Shown here piece by piece: positions 1 to 9,224 of a stretch of DNA of 64,000 nucleotides. Positions within the stretch are counted from its first letter, which is position 1. The number at the start of each line of letters is the position of its first letter. Made by a program: the position numbers and the translations under genes. Source of the stretch: Streptomyces violaceorubidus (GTDB lineage Bacteria; Actinomycetota; Actinomycetes; Streptomycetales; Streptomycetaceae); contig NZ_JODM01000020.1 of assembly GCF_000717995.1 (NCBI RefSeq), positions 62,001 through 126,000 of the forward strand. The letters run 5' to 3'. The notes beneath the pieces were generated by a model, which made no database searches, was not told where the DNA came from, and was given only the letters and a program-made list of their open reading frames with translations.

Positions 1-231
1 GGCCTCCAGGGCGTCCAGCGCGACGCGCGCCTCGGCGAGCAGGACGTCCCCGGCCGGGGTCAGGGTGACACGGTGGGTGGTCCGCTCGAACAGGGTGACG
101 CCCAATGCGGTCTCCAGGCGGCGGATCGCCCGGGACAGGGGCGGCGGGGAGATGCCCAGCCGCTCGGCGGCGCGCGCGAAGTTGAGTTCCTCGGCGACCG
201 CCACGAAGTAGCGCAGCGCACGCGACTCCAT
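1..231 (-). CDS. LysR-family transcriptional regulator, N-terminal part (cut by window edge)
   Basis: The reading frame starts at the ATG on the complement of 229-231 and runs 77 codons off the left edge. The visible protein begins MESRALRYFVAVAEELNFAR and continues through AAERLGISPPPLSRAIRRLE, the winged helix-turn-helix of LysR-type regulators, followed by LFERTTHRVTLTPAG, the usual wing. Only the DNA-binding domain is visible, so the effector and targets cannot be judged. It is divergent from the NmrA-like reductase gene that follows, the usual arrangement for a LysR regulator and its target, so that reductase is its likely target (inference). Confidence 0.9.
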   Translation of the reverse strand, partial: MESRALRYFVAVAEELNFARAAERLGISPPPLSRAIRRLETALGVTLFERTTHRVTLTPAGDVLLAEARVALDALEA

Positions 232-412
232 GCCTCGCCTCCCTCCGACGCCGACCGGTATTGCCTTCAGGGTAACAAGCGGGATCCGATCGATCCTTCA
301 GTTCCCCCGGTCCCGCGCACAGGATGGAAGAGCGCCGGGATGCGAACGGAACGGGCTTCCCGCCCCGGCGCGGTCCCTCTCTTCTCCCCTTCCCTGAACC
401 GGAGTTGTGCTC

Positions 413-1312
413 GTGATCGTCATCACCACCCCGACCGGCGGAATCGGCCGGCAGGTCCTCGACAACGTCCTGGACGCCCTCGGCGCCCGGGACGACGGGA
501 CCGCCCTGCGCGTCGTCGCGCGCGACCCCGGCCGGCTCACCGCCCGGGCCCGGGAGCGGGCCGAGGTCTTCCAGGGCTCGCACGCCGACCCCGAGGTCCT
601 GGGCGCGGCCTGCGAGGGTGCCGACCAGGTGTTCTGGCTGGTGCCGCCCGCGCCCGGCGCCGACAGCGTCGAGGGCCACTTCCGCGACTTCACGCTGCCG
701 CTGTGCGAGGTGATCGCGCGGCAGGGCGTCGCACGGGTCGTCGCGGTGTCCAGCCTCGGACGCGGCGTGGCCAAGGACGCGGGACCGATCTCCGCCTCCC
801 TCGCCATGGACGACCGGATCGCGGCCACCGGCGTGCACTACCGCGCCCTGTGCCCGCCCTTCCTGATGGAGAACCTGCTCGGGCAGGCGGCGGCCCTGCG
901 CTCCACGGGCGAGTTCCGCATGGCCTGCGCCGCCGACCGGGTCCTGCGGACCTGCGCCACCGCCGACATCGCGGCCACGGCCGCCCGCCTGCTCCTCGAC
1001 GACTCCTGGACCGGCCGCGCCGACGTCCCGCTCGTCGGACCCGACGCGCTGACCCCCGCGGGCATGGCGGAGACCCTGTCCGAGGTGCTGGGCCGTCCGG
1101 TACGGGTACGGGAGACCACCCCGGAGGAGTACAGGGCGTCCGCCCTGCGGTTCGGGGCGAGCGAGGCGGGCGCCCGGGGCCTGGCCGACATGGCCGCCGC
1201 GATGGACACCCAGGGCTTCTACGGCGCCGCCGAGCCCAGCACCCCGGACACCGCCCCCACGGGTTTCCGCCGCTGGTGCGAGGAGGTACTGCGCCCGGCC
1301 GCGCTCGCCTGA
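413..1312 (+). CDS. NmrA-like NAD(P)-binding atypical SDR
   Basis: About 299 residues. The start MIVITTPTGGIGRQVLDNVL carries the N-terminal TxxxGxxG nucleotide-binding loop of NmrA/HSCARG-type atypical short-chain dehydrogenases. Later segments VFWLVPPAP, VVAVSSLGRG and MENLLGQ fit the same family, which includes NAD(P)H quinone oxidoreductases and redox sensors. The C-terminal third (LTPAGMAETLSEVLGRPVRV) is the family's substrate-side domain. GTG 413 is preferred over GTG 407 because GGAG at 401-404 is then 8 bases away. The gene is divergent from a LysR gene. The substrate is unknown. Confidence 0.8.
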   Translation: MIVITTPTGGIGRQVLDNVLDALGARDDGTALRVVARDPGRLTARARERAEVFQGSHADPEVLGAACEGADQVFWLVPPAPGADSVEGHFRDFTLPLCEVIARQGVARVVAVSSLGRGVAKDAGPISASLAMDDRIAATGVHYRALCPPFLMENLLGQAAALRSTGEFRMACAADRVLRTCATADIAATAARLLLDDSWTGRADVPLVGPDALTPAGMAETLSEVLGRPVRVRETTPEEYRASALRFGASEAGARGLADMAAAMDTQGFYGAAEPSTPDTAPTGFRRWCEEVLRPAALA

Positions 1313-1370
1313 GAGCGGCGGGGTCTGCGGGGCGGGGGCGTGTCGGCGCGCGCCTGTCGGGACAAGAGCC

Positions 1371-1400
1371 GCCATGGCCATGGCCATGGCCATGGCCATG
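1371..1400. repeat. Tandem hexamer GCCATG x5
   Basis: Five perfect copies of GCCATG run from 1371 to 1400, so CCATGG recurs every six bases. They lie about 60 bases after the stop of the NmrA-like gene, in non-coding DNA. Function unknown; slipped-strand expansion is the simplest origin. Confidence 0.9.
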
Positions 1401-1624
1401 CGGGGCCGCCGGGTGCGGTCCGGCGGGTGGCCGGCCCGGAGGTCCGGGGTCTGCGGGCCGGGGCGGGTGGGTGACCCGGAAGCGGTACGTCAGCGGCTCC
1501 GGCTCCGAGCCGATGAGCGTGTCGAACGCGCTCTCCGACCACCACGCCGACCGGAGGGGCGGTCTCGCAGGCTCGGGTGCGGCCGTGCGGGGCCGGGCGC
1601 GGTCCGGCGGGTGGTCGGGTCGGA

Positions 1625-1659
1625 GGTCCGGGGTCCGGGGTCCGGGGTCCGGGGGCCGG
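1625..1659 (+). repeat. Tandem heptamer GGTCCGG x4-5, G-quadruplex motif
   Basis: Four perfect and one degenerate copy of GGTCCGG. On the + strand this gives runs of four or five G separated by TCC, which meets the usual G3+N1-7 criterion for an intramolecular G-quadruplex. The same unit occurs once in the related stretch at 1440-1455, so this copy looks expanded. Confidence 0.85.
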
Positions 1660-1943
1660 GGCGGGTCGGCGCGTGCCTGTCGCGAGGACGCGAGGAGCGG
1701 GGCCGCGGTTGCCGCCTCGCGGGGCCGGGCGTGGTCGCGCCGGGTCGGGCGCGGCCGGGCGGGGTCGGGGGTGGTCTCACCGGACCGGGGGGCGGCTTCG
1801 CCGGACCGGGGGCCGGTCCCACCGGGCCGGGGGTGCGTCCGTGGCCCACCCGGCGACCGCCGTGACCAGGCGTGCCCCCCGTGGCGTCGCCGCGCGAGTG
1901 ACCCGGCGGGACGGCGGTGCGCGGCACCCGGAGCGCGGGGCCC

Positions 1944-2828
1944 TTAACGCTCCAGCAGCATCCGCTGCAGCTCCCGTGCCGCCCGCGGTGGAGCCACGTC
2001 GCTGCGGTGGGCGAGGGCGATGGTCCGGTGCAGGCCCGGCCGGGCCAGCGGGGTCACCCGCAGGCCGCGGCCCGAGCGGGCGGCCACCATCCGCGGGACG
2101 ACCGCCATGCCCAGCCCGGCCCGCACGAAGCCCAGCACCGCGTCCATCTCGCCGCCCTCGACGGCGAAGTCCGGCTCGAACCCGGCCGAGCGGCACGCGG
2201 CCACGGTCAGCTCCCGCAGGTCGTAGCCGTGCCGGAACATCACCAGGCGTTCGCCCTCCAGGTCGGTGATGCGCACGGCGCGGCGCCCGCCACCCGGCCG
2301 GGGCGACTCCGGGGACGACACCACCACCAGGTCCTCCCGCAGCAGCTCCACCGTGGTCAGCGCCGGTGAGGCGGTGGGCAGCGGCAGCACCACCAGGGCG
2401 AGGTCGAGCGCGCCGCGCGCCAGCTCCCGCACCAGGTCGTGCGAGCCGCCCTCCTCGATCAGCAGCTGGATGCCGGGATAGCGGTCGTGGAAGGCGCGCA
2501 GCACGTCCGGGAGCAGGCCGGTGCACAGGCTGGGGGTGGCGCCCAGCCTGACCCGCCCCCGGCGCAGCTGCGCCAGCTCCTGCACCTCGTGCCGCGCGGT
2601 GTCCGCGTCCGCCAGGATGCGCCGGGCCAGCGGCAGCAGCGCCTCCCCGGCGTCGGTGAGCGTGATGTTCCCCCGGGCCCGCAGGAACAGGTCGGCGCCC
2701 AGCTCCCGCTCCAGCGCCTTGATCTGCTGCGACAGCGAGGGCTGCGCCACGTGGACCACCTCGGCGGCCCGGGTGAAGTGCCGGGTCTCGGCGACCGCCA
2801 CGAAGTACTGGAGCTGCTGCAACTGCAT
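1944..2828 (-). CDS. LysR-family transcriptional regulator beside sdhCAB
   Basis: 294 residues, normal LysR length. Residues 1-60 (MQLQQLQYFVAVAETRHFTR, AQPSLSQQIKALERELGADL) form the winged HTH; about 90-290 is the effector-binding domain (GRVRLGATPSLCTGLLPDVL onward). ATG at 2828 was chosen because it places the canonical LysR N-terminus first; longer in-frame starts only add non-conserved residues. The gene is divergent from the succinate dehydrogenase operon with a 95-base spacer that holds an ATAGG-N5-CCTAT palindrome. Regulation of sdhCAB and of itself is therefore the likely role. The co-inducer is unknown. Confidence 0.93.
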   Translation of the reverse strand: MQLQQLQYFVAVAETRHFTRAAEVVHVAQPSLSQQIKALERELGADLFLRARGNITLTDAGEALLPLARRILADADTARHEVQELAQLRRGRVRLGATPSLCTGLLPDVLRAFHDRYPGIQLLIEEGGSHDLVRELARGALDLALVVLPLPTASPALTTVELLREDLVVVSSPESPRPGGGRRAVRITDLEGERLVMFRHGYDLRELTVAACRSAGFEPDFAVEGGEMDAVLGFVRAGLGMAVVPRMVAARSGRGLRVTPLARPGLHRTIALAHRSDVAPPRAARELQRMLLER

Positions 2829-2848
2829 GGCGCGAGCATACGTCCCCG

Positions 2849-2863
2849 ATAGGGCATGCCTAT
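2849..2863. promoter_or_regulatory. LysR-type operator in the lysR/sdhC spacer
   Basis: ATAGG-GCATG-CCTAT is a 15-base near-palindrome matching the T-N11-A layout of LysR boxes. It lies 21 bases upstream of the LysR start and 60 bases upstream of sdhC, so one site could serve both divergent genes. Seen directly; the binding role is inferred. Confidence 0.6.
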
Positions 2864-2923
2864 GAAAACCAGGCGTTCCATGTCTTGGACCGATGAGGTG
2901 CCTCCCCCGTAACGTCCTGTGAC

Positions 2924-3631
2924 ATGGCTCTGGCAACGCGGACGGACCGACGGCCGTCCATGGCGCGCACCGTGTGGGACTCGACCGTCGGCAAGAAGAC
3001 AGTGATGGCGGTCAGCGGTCTCGTCATGCTGCTCTACCTGGTCGCCCACATGATCGGGAATCTGAAGATCTACTTCGGGGCCGAGGAGTTCAACCACTAC
3101 GCCCACTGGCTGCGCACGGTCGGCGAGCCGTTCATGCACTACGAGTGGACGCTCTGGCTGATCCGCGTCGTGCTGGTGATCGCCGTCGTCGCCCACGCGG
3201 TGTCCGCGTACCAGCTCAGCCGCCGCGACATCAAGGCGCGGCCCAGCAAGTACGTGCACAGCAGGCCCCGTTCCAGCTACGCGACGCGCACCATGCGCTG
3301 GGGCGGGATCATCCTCGGCCTGTTCATCGTCTGGCACCTCCTCGATCTGACCACCGGCACCGTGCACTCCGGCGGCTTCGAGACGGGCAAGCCCTACCAG
3401 AACGTCGTGGACACCTTCTCCACCTGGTACGGCAACGTCATCTACATCGTCGCGATGCTCGCCCTCGGCCTGCACATCCGGCACGGCTTCTGGAGCGCCG
3501 CCCAGACCCTCGGCGCCGGCAGCCGCACCCGCGACCGGGCCCTCAAGACGACCGCGAACGTCCTCGCGCTGCTGCTCACGATCGGCTTCGTCGCCGTACC
3601 CGTGGGCGTCATGACCGGAGTGGTGAGCTGA
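2924..3631 (+). CDS. sdhC: Succinate dehydrogenase/fumarate reductase cytochrome b subunit
   Basis: 235 residues with five hydrophobic segments (about 25-50, 78-98, 127-147, 170-190, 212-232), the size of the single-polypeptide cytochrome b558 anchors of Bacillus-type complexes. Membrane-face histidines occur in VAHMIGN, HYAHWL, VVAHAV and VWHLLD and can supply haem ligands. It anchors the SdhA/SdhB dimer and passes electrons to menaquinone. It is the first gene of sdhCAB, ending one base before the sdhA start. ATG 2924 has no strong Shine-Dalgarno; ATG 2960 ([13 protein letters not shown]) is a possible alternative start. Confidence 0.93.
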   Translation: MALATRTDRRPSMARTVWDSTVGKKTVMAVSGLVMLLYLVAHMIGNLKIYFGAEEFNHYAHWLRTVGEPFMHYEWTLWLIRVVLVIAVVAHAVSAYQLSRRDIKARPSKYVHSRPRSSYATRTMRWGGIILGLFIVWHLLDLTTGTVHSGGFETGKPYQNVVDTFSTWYGNVIYIVAMLALGLHIRHGFWSAAQTLGAGSRTRDRALKTTANVLALLLTIGFVAVPVGVMTGVVS

Positions 3632-3632
3632 C

Positions 3633-5578
<1,946 letters not shown>

Positions 5579-5582
<4 letters not shown>

Positions 5583-6328
5583 AGCTCACCCTGCGCGTCT
5601 GGCGGCAGAAGAACGCCGACGCCGACGGCGCCATGTCCACGTACGAGGTGGACAAAATCTCCAGCGACATGTCCTTCCTGGAGATGCTCGACACCCTCAA
5701 CGAGGAGCTCATCCTCCGGGGCGAGGATCCGGTCGCCTTCGACCACGACTGCCGCGAGGGCATCTGCGGCGCCTGCTCACTGGTCATCAACGGCGACGCC
5801 CACGGCCCCGAGCGCACCACCACCTGCCAGCTGCACATGCGGTCCTTCAAGGACGGCGACACCATCGACGTCGAGCCGTGGCGGGCCGCCGCCTTCCCGG
5901 TCGTGAAGGACCTGGTCGTCGACCGCTCGGCCTTCGACCGGATCATCCAGGCCGGCGGCTACATCACCGCGCCCACCGGCGCCGCGCCCGAGGCGCACGC
6001 GACACCGGTGCCGAAGCCGGACGCCGACCTCGCCTTCGAGCACGCGGAGTGCATCGGCTGCGGCGCCTGCGTGGCGGCCTGCCCGAACGGGGCGGCGATG
6101 CTGTTCACCTCCGCGAAGGTGAACCACCTGAACGTCCTGCCGCAGGGCGCGCCCGAGCGCGAGACGCGGGTGCTGGACATGGTGGAGCAGATGGACGCCG
6201 AGGGGTTCGGCGGCTGCACGCTCACCGGCGAGTGCGCCACGGCCTGCCCCAAGGGCATCCCGCTGGTCTCGATCACCAGCATGAACAGGGAATGGCTGCG
6301 GGCCACGCGCAAGGTGGCCAAGAAGTAG
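5579..6328 (+). CDS. sdhB: Succinate dehydrogenase/fumarate reductase iron-sulfur subunit
   Basis: 249 residues. CREGICGAC plus Cys83 (Cys58, 63, 66, 83) bind the [2Fe-2S] cluster; [12 protein letters not shown] and the later [14 protein letters not shown] supply ligands for the [4Fe-4S] and [3Fe-4S] clusters. It transfers electrons from SdhA flavin to the haem/quinone site in SdhC. Its ATG overlaps the sdhA stop by four bases, so the three subunits are made together. A strong intrinsic hairpin follows within 40 bases and ends the operon. Confidence 0.96.
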
Positions 6329-6362
6329 CCCCCACGACGTTCGCCGACAGGTGCGGACGGAC

Positions 6363-6392
6363 GGGGCCGGGAGAGGTGCTCCTCCCGGCCCC
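6363..6392 (+). terminator. Intrinsic terminator of sdhCAB
   Basis: GGGGCCGGGAG (6363-6373) pairs perfectly with CTCCCGGCCCC (6382-6392) around an 8-base loop, followed by GTTT. It lies 35 bases after the sdhB stop. Confidence 0.85.
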
Positions 6393-6546
6393 GTTTCGCT
6401 CGGCCGGGACGCCCGTCCGGGAGCCCGGCATTCAGGAAGCGCACATCCGCGCTCCCGGCGGTCGTCACGCGCAGTACAGCCGGCGTCGGAAGAACTGTGG
6501 CGGAGCCGTCCCCACGACCACCGTTCTCACGACCAGGAGAGCACCC

Positions 6547-7317
6547 ATGACCGGCGTACTGACCGCTGACCGTCCCCCGAAGCCCGCCGCGCCCCGCCGC
6601 TACACCGTCGCGCTGGCCCGCGACGAGGACGACGTGCGGGCCGCGCAGCGGCTGCGGCACGACGTGTTCGCCGGGGAGATGGGCGCGCTGCTGGCGAGCC
6701 CGCACCCCGGGTACGACGTCGACCCCTTCGACGCGTACTGCGACCACCTGCTCGTGCGCGAGGAGACGACCGGGCAGGTCGTCGGGACCTACCGGCTGCT
6801 GCCGCCGGAACGCGCGGCGGTCGCCGGACGGCTGTACGCGGAGAGCGAGTTCGACCTCTCCGCGCTGACCGCGATCCGGCCCTCGCTGGTCGAGGTCGGC
6901 CGGTCCTGTGTGCACCCCGACCACCGCGACGGCGCCGTCATCGGACTGGTCTGGGCCGGCATAGCCCGCTACATGACCGACCGCGGCCACGCATGGCTGG
7001 CGGGGTGCTGCTCCCTCCCGCTCGCCGACGGCGGGGCCCTCGCCGCCGGAGCCTGGGACCGGGTACGGACCAAGCACCTGGCGCCCGAGGAGTACCGGGT
7101 ACGGCCGTTGCTGCCCTGGGTCCCGCGCCCCGCGGCGCCCGCCGCCCGCACCGAGCTGCCGGCGCTGCTGCGCGGCTACCTCCGGCTCGGCGCCTGGGTG
7201 TGCGGGGAACCCGCGCACGACGTGGACTTCGGCGTCGCGGACCTGTACGTGCTGCTGCCGATGAACCGGGTCGACCCGCGCTACCTGCGGCACTTCCTCT
7301 CGCTGGCCCCGGCCTGA
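6547..7317 (+). CDS. OlsB-like acyl-ACP N-acyltransferase (GNAT/hemolysin family)
   Basis: 256 residues. RRYTVALARDEDDVRAAQRL, LRHDVFAGEMGA and VGTYRLLPP are typical of the OlsB/PlsC-associated acyltransferases that join a 3-hydroxyacyl chain to the alpha-amine of ornithine. EVGRSCVHPDHRDGAVIGLV carries the GNAT cofactor loop. The gene starts after CAGGAGAGC at good Shine-Dalgarno spacing and its TGA shares bases with the ATG of the OlsA-like gene, so the two steps of ornithine lipid synthesis are translationally coupled. Ornithine lipids are phosphorus-free membrane lipids; phosphate regulation is plausible, but no pho box was recognised. Confidence 0.82.
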   Translation: MTGVLTADRPPKPAAPRRYTVALARDEDDVRAAQRLRHDVFAGEMGALLASPHPGYDVDPFDAYCDHLLVREETTGQVVGTYRLLPPERAAVAGRLYAESEFDLSALTAIRPSLVEVGRSCVHPDHRDGAVIGLVWAGIARYMTDRGHAWLAGCCSLPLADGGALAAGAWDRVRTKHLAPEEYRVRPLLPWVPRPAAPAARTELPALLRGYLRLGAWVCGEPAHDVDFGVADLYVLLPMNRVDPRYLRHFLSLAPA

Positions 7318-8147
7318 TGGGCGGCTGGCTGCCCGTCGCGCCCTGCACCCCCGCCGCGTGCCTGGAACCGTCCCCCCGGGCCGCGGCGGCCGTACCGCGC
7401 GCCGTGCTGCGGCTCATCGCGGTCGCCGCGCTGCTTCTCGCCGGCGTCGCCGTGGTGCTGGCGCCGTCCGGTCTGCGGCGCGGGCTGCCCGCGTCCCTGG
7501 TGCGGCGCTGGTGCCGGTGGGTCGTGCGGGCCGCGGGGGTCCGGGTGCGCGTCACGGGGGCCGCCGTCCCCGGCGGCGGGCTGCTCCTCGTCGCCAACCA
7601 CGTCTCCTGGCTCGACATCCCGCTGCTGGCCGCCGTACGCCCCGCGCGGATGCTGGCCAAGAGCGAGATCCGGCGCTGGCCGGTGGCGGGCGGGCCGACG
7701 GCGCGCGCCGGGGTGCTGTTCATCGAACGGGACCGCCCGCGGGCCCTGCCGGGCACGGTCGACGCGATCGCTCGGGCCCTGCGCGCCGGCGCCGCGGTGG
7801 CCGCCTTCCCCGAGGGCAGCACGTGGTGCGGACGGACCCACGGGCCCTTCCGCCGGGCGGTGTTCCAGGCCGCGCTGGACGCCGGGGTACCGGTCCAGCC
7901 GGTCCGGATCCGTTACCGGTCCGGCGGGCCGGCGGTGAGTACGACGCCCGCGTTCGTCGGCGCGGACCCGCTGCTCGCCTCCCTGTGGCGGGTGGTGTCG
8001 GCACGTGGCCTGATGGCCGAGGTGGAGGTGAGACCGGCCGTCCGGCCCGGCCGCCACCGCGACCGCCGTTCCCTGGCCCGGGCCGTCGAGAACGAGGTCC
8101 ACGGTGACCAGGGGAAAGCACCTTCGAAAAGTATGTGTGTTTTGTGA
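7317..8147 (+). CDS. OlsA/PlsC-like lyso-lipid O-acyltransferase
   Basis: 276 residues. One N-terminal hydrophobic segment (about 28-50) anchors it to the membrane. NHVSWLD is the catalytic HX4D motif and FPEGSTW the phosphate-binding EGT/S motif of 1-acyl-glycerol-3-phosphate acyltransferases. With the overlapping OlsB-like gene upstream it most likely esterifies lyso-ornithine lipid; a role on lysophosphatidate cannot be excluded. Its stop lies in an unusually AT-rich stretch (8125-8160), which probably belongs to the promoter of the next gene. Confidence 0.82.
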   Translation: MGGWLPVAPCTPAACLEPSPRAAAAVPRAVLRLIAVAALLLAGVAVVLAPSGLRRGLPASLVRRWCRWVVRAAGVRVRVTGAAVPGGGLLLVANHVSWLDIPLLAAVRPARMLAKSEIRRWPVAGGPTARAGVLFIERDRPRALPGTVDAIARALRAGAAVAAFPEGSTWCGRTHGPFRRAVFQAALDAGVPVQPVRIRYRSGGPAVSTTPAFVGADPLLASLWRVVSARGLMAEVEVRPAVRPGRHRDRRSLARAVENEVHGDQGKAPSKSMCVL

Positions 8148-8219
8148 GGTTTGTGCCGTTTCCTCGGCGCCTGTTGCGGACAACCGGAAGGCAGGCACTC
8201 GAAAGGAGGGTGATGGCAG

Positions 8220-9179
8220 ATGATCACCCGTGAAGAGATCGCCAACGTCCTGGACCAACCGGTCTACGACGGGGACGGCAACAAGATCGGCGACGCGAAG
8301 CATGTCTTCTTCGACGACATGACCGGGCGCCCCGAGTGGGTGAGCGTCAAGACGGGTATGTTCGGCTCCGCCGAATCCTTCGTGCCCATCCGCGACGCCG
8401 CGCTGGTGCAGGACCACCTCGAGGTTCCCTACGGCAAGGACCAGGTCAAGGGCGCGCCCTCGGTCGACGTCGACGCGGGCGGCCATCTGTCGGAGACCGA
8501 GGAGCACCGGCTCTACGACTACTACGGCATCAACTGGGACAGCGTGCTGTCCGAGGCCGAGCGCACCGACGACGGACGCTTCGCCGCGGGACCGGGCCCG
8601 GCGGGCGCCGCCGGAGCCGCCGGAGCGGCGGGTGCGGCGGGTGCGGCGGGCATGGCCGGCCGGACCGGCGAGACCGGCGAGCGGGGCGGGAAGGACATGC
8701 GCCATGCGGCCGGTACCGGCGGGATGACCGGCCGCAAGGACGCCATGCAGCGCGAGGGCATGCGCGGCGACGAGGCCATGACCCGCTCCGAGGAGCAGCT
8801 GCACGTCGGCGTCGAACGGCACGAGTCGGGCCGGGCCAGGCTGCGCAAGTACGTGGTCACGGAAGAGGTCCAGCAGACCGTTCCGGTCACCCACGAGGAA
8901 GTGCGCGTGGTGCGGGAGCCCATCACGGACGCCAACCGTGACGAGGCCCTGGCCGGGCCGGAGATCAGCGAGGCCGAGCACGAGGTCACGCTGCACGCGG
9001 AACGCCCCGTCGTGACGACGGAGACGGTGCCGGTGGAGCGCGTCCGGATGACCACGGAGGAGCTCACGGAGAACGAGACGGTGCGCGGCCAGGTCCGCAA
9101 GGAGCGCATCGAGGCCGAGACCGAGTCCTTCACGGAGGACGAGACCGGCCGGGGCGGCAAGCGGCGGGGCCGCGAGTGA
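8220..9179 (+). CDS. PRC-barrel / DUF2382 stress-type protein
   Basis: 319 residues. Residues about 1-80 form a PRC barrel (IANVLDQPVYDGDGNKIGDA, DDMTGRPEWVSVKTG). A low-complexity linker with repeated GAA triplets (about 123-145) and a charged Met/Arg stretch follow. Residues about 197-310 are DUF2382 (EEQLHVGVERHESGRARLRK, VRVVREPI, ERVRMTTEEL). This pairing is common in actinobacterial and deinococcal stress proteins; its biochemical function is unknown. Start ATG 8220 follows AAAGGAGGG at 10 bases; ATG 8213 is in another frame and stops after six codons. No signal peptide, so cytoplasmic. Confidence 0.88.
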   Translation: MITREEIANVLDQPVYDGDGNKIGDAKHVFFDDMTGRPEWVSVKTGMFGSAESFVPIRDAALVQDHLEVPYGKDQVKGAPSVDVDAGGHLSETEEHRLYDYYGINWDSVLSEAERTDDGRFAAGPGPAGAAGAAGAAGAAGAAGMAGRTGETGERGGKDMRHAAGTGGMTGRKDAMQREGMRGDEAMTRSEEQLHVGVERHESGRARLRKYVVTEEVQQTVPVTHEEVRVVREPITDANRDEALAGPEISEAEHEVTLHAERPVVTTETVPVERVRMTTEELTENETVRGQVRKERIEAETESFTEDETGRGGKRRGRE

Positions 9180-9224
9180 GGCGTCCCCGGCCTCAGCGCG
9201 GGACCGTGCGCCGGTGAACCGACT

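Larger units (their letters stand above)
1313..1943. other. 630-base non-coding tract rich in GC repeats
   Basis: Long frames are open here on several strands only because stop codons are rare in such GC-rich DNA; none shows a recognisable domain or natural amino-acid composition. The tract holds five GCCATG units, a heptamer array with a G-quadruplex pattern, and an imperfect duplication of about 55-65 bases (1415-1470 and 1599-1665). It separates the NmrA-like gene from the 3' end of the next LysR gene. No gene was found in it. Confidence 0.6.

Noticed and set aside
1371..1400. Repeated ATG codons as alternative starts of a gene
   Set aside because: No ribosome-binding site and the downstream frame encodes no recognisable protein.
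73..1947. Very long open frame of 624 codons across the first 2 kb
   Set aside because: Arg/Gly/Pro-rich translation without domains; it crosses the NmrA-like gene in another frame. Open by GC bias.
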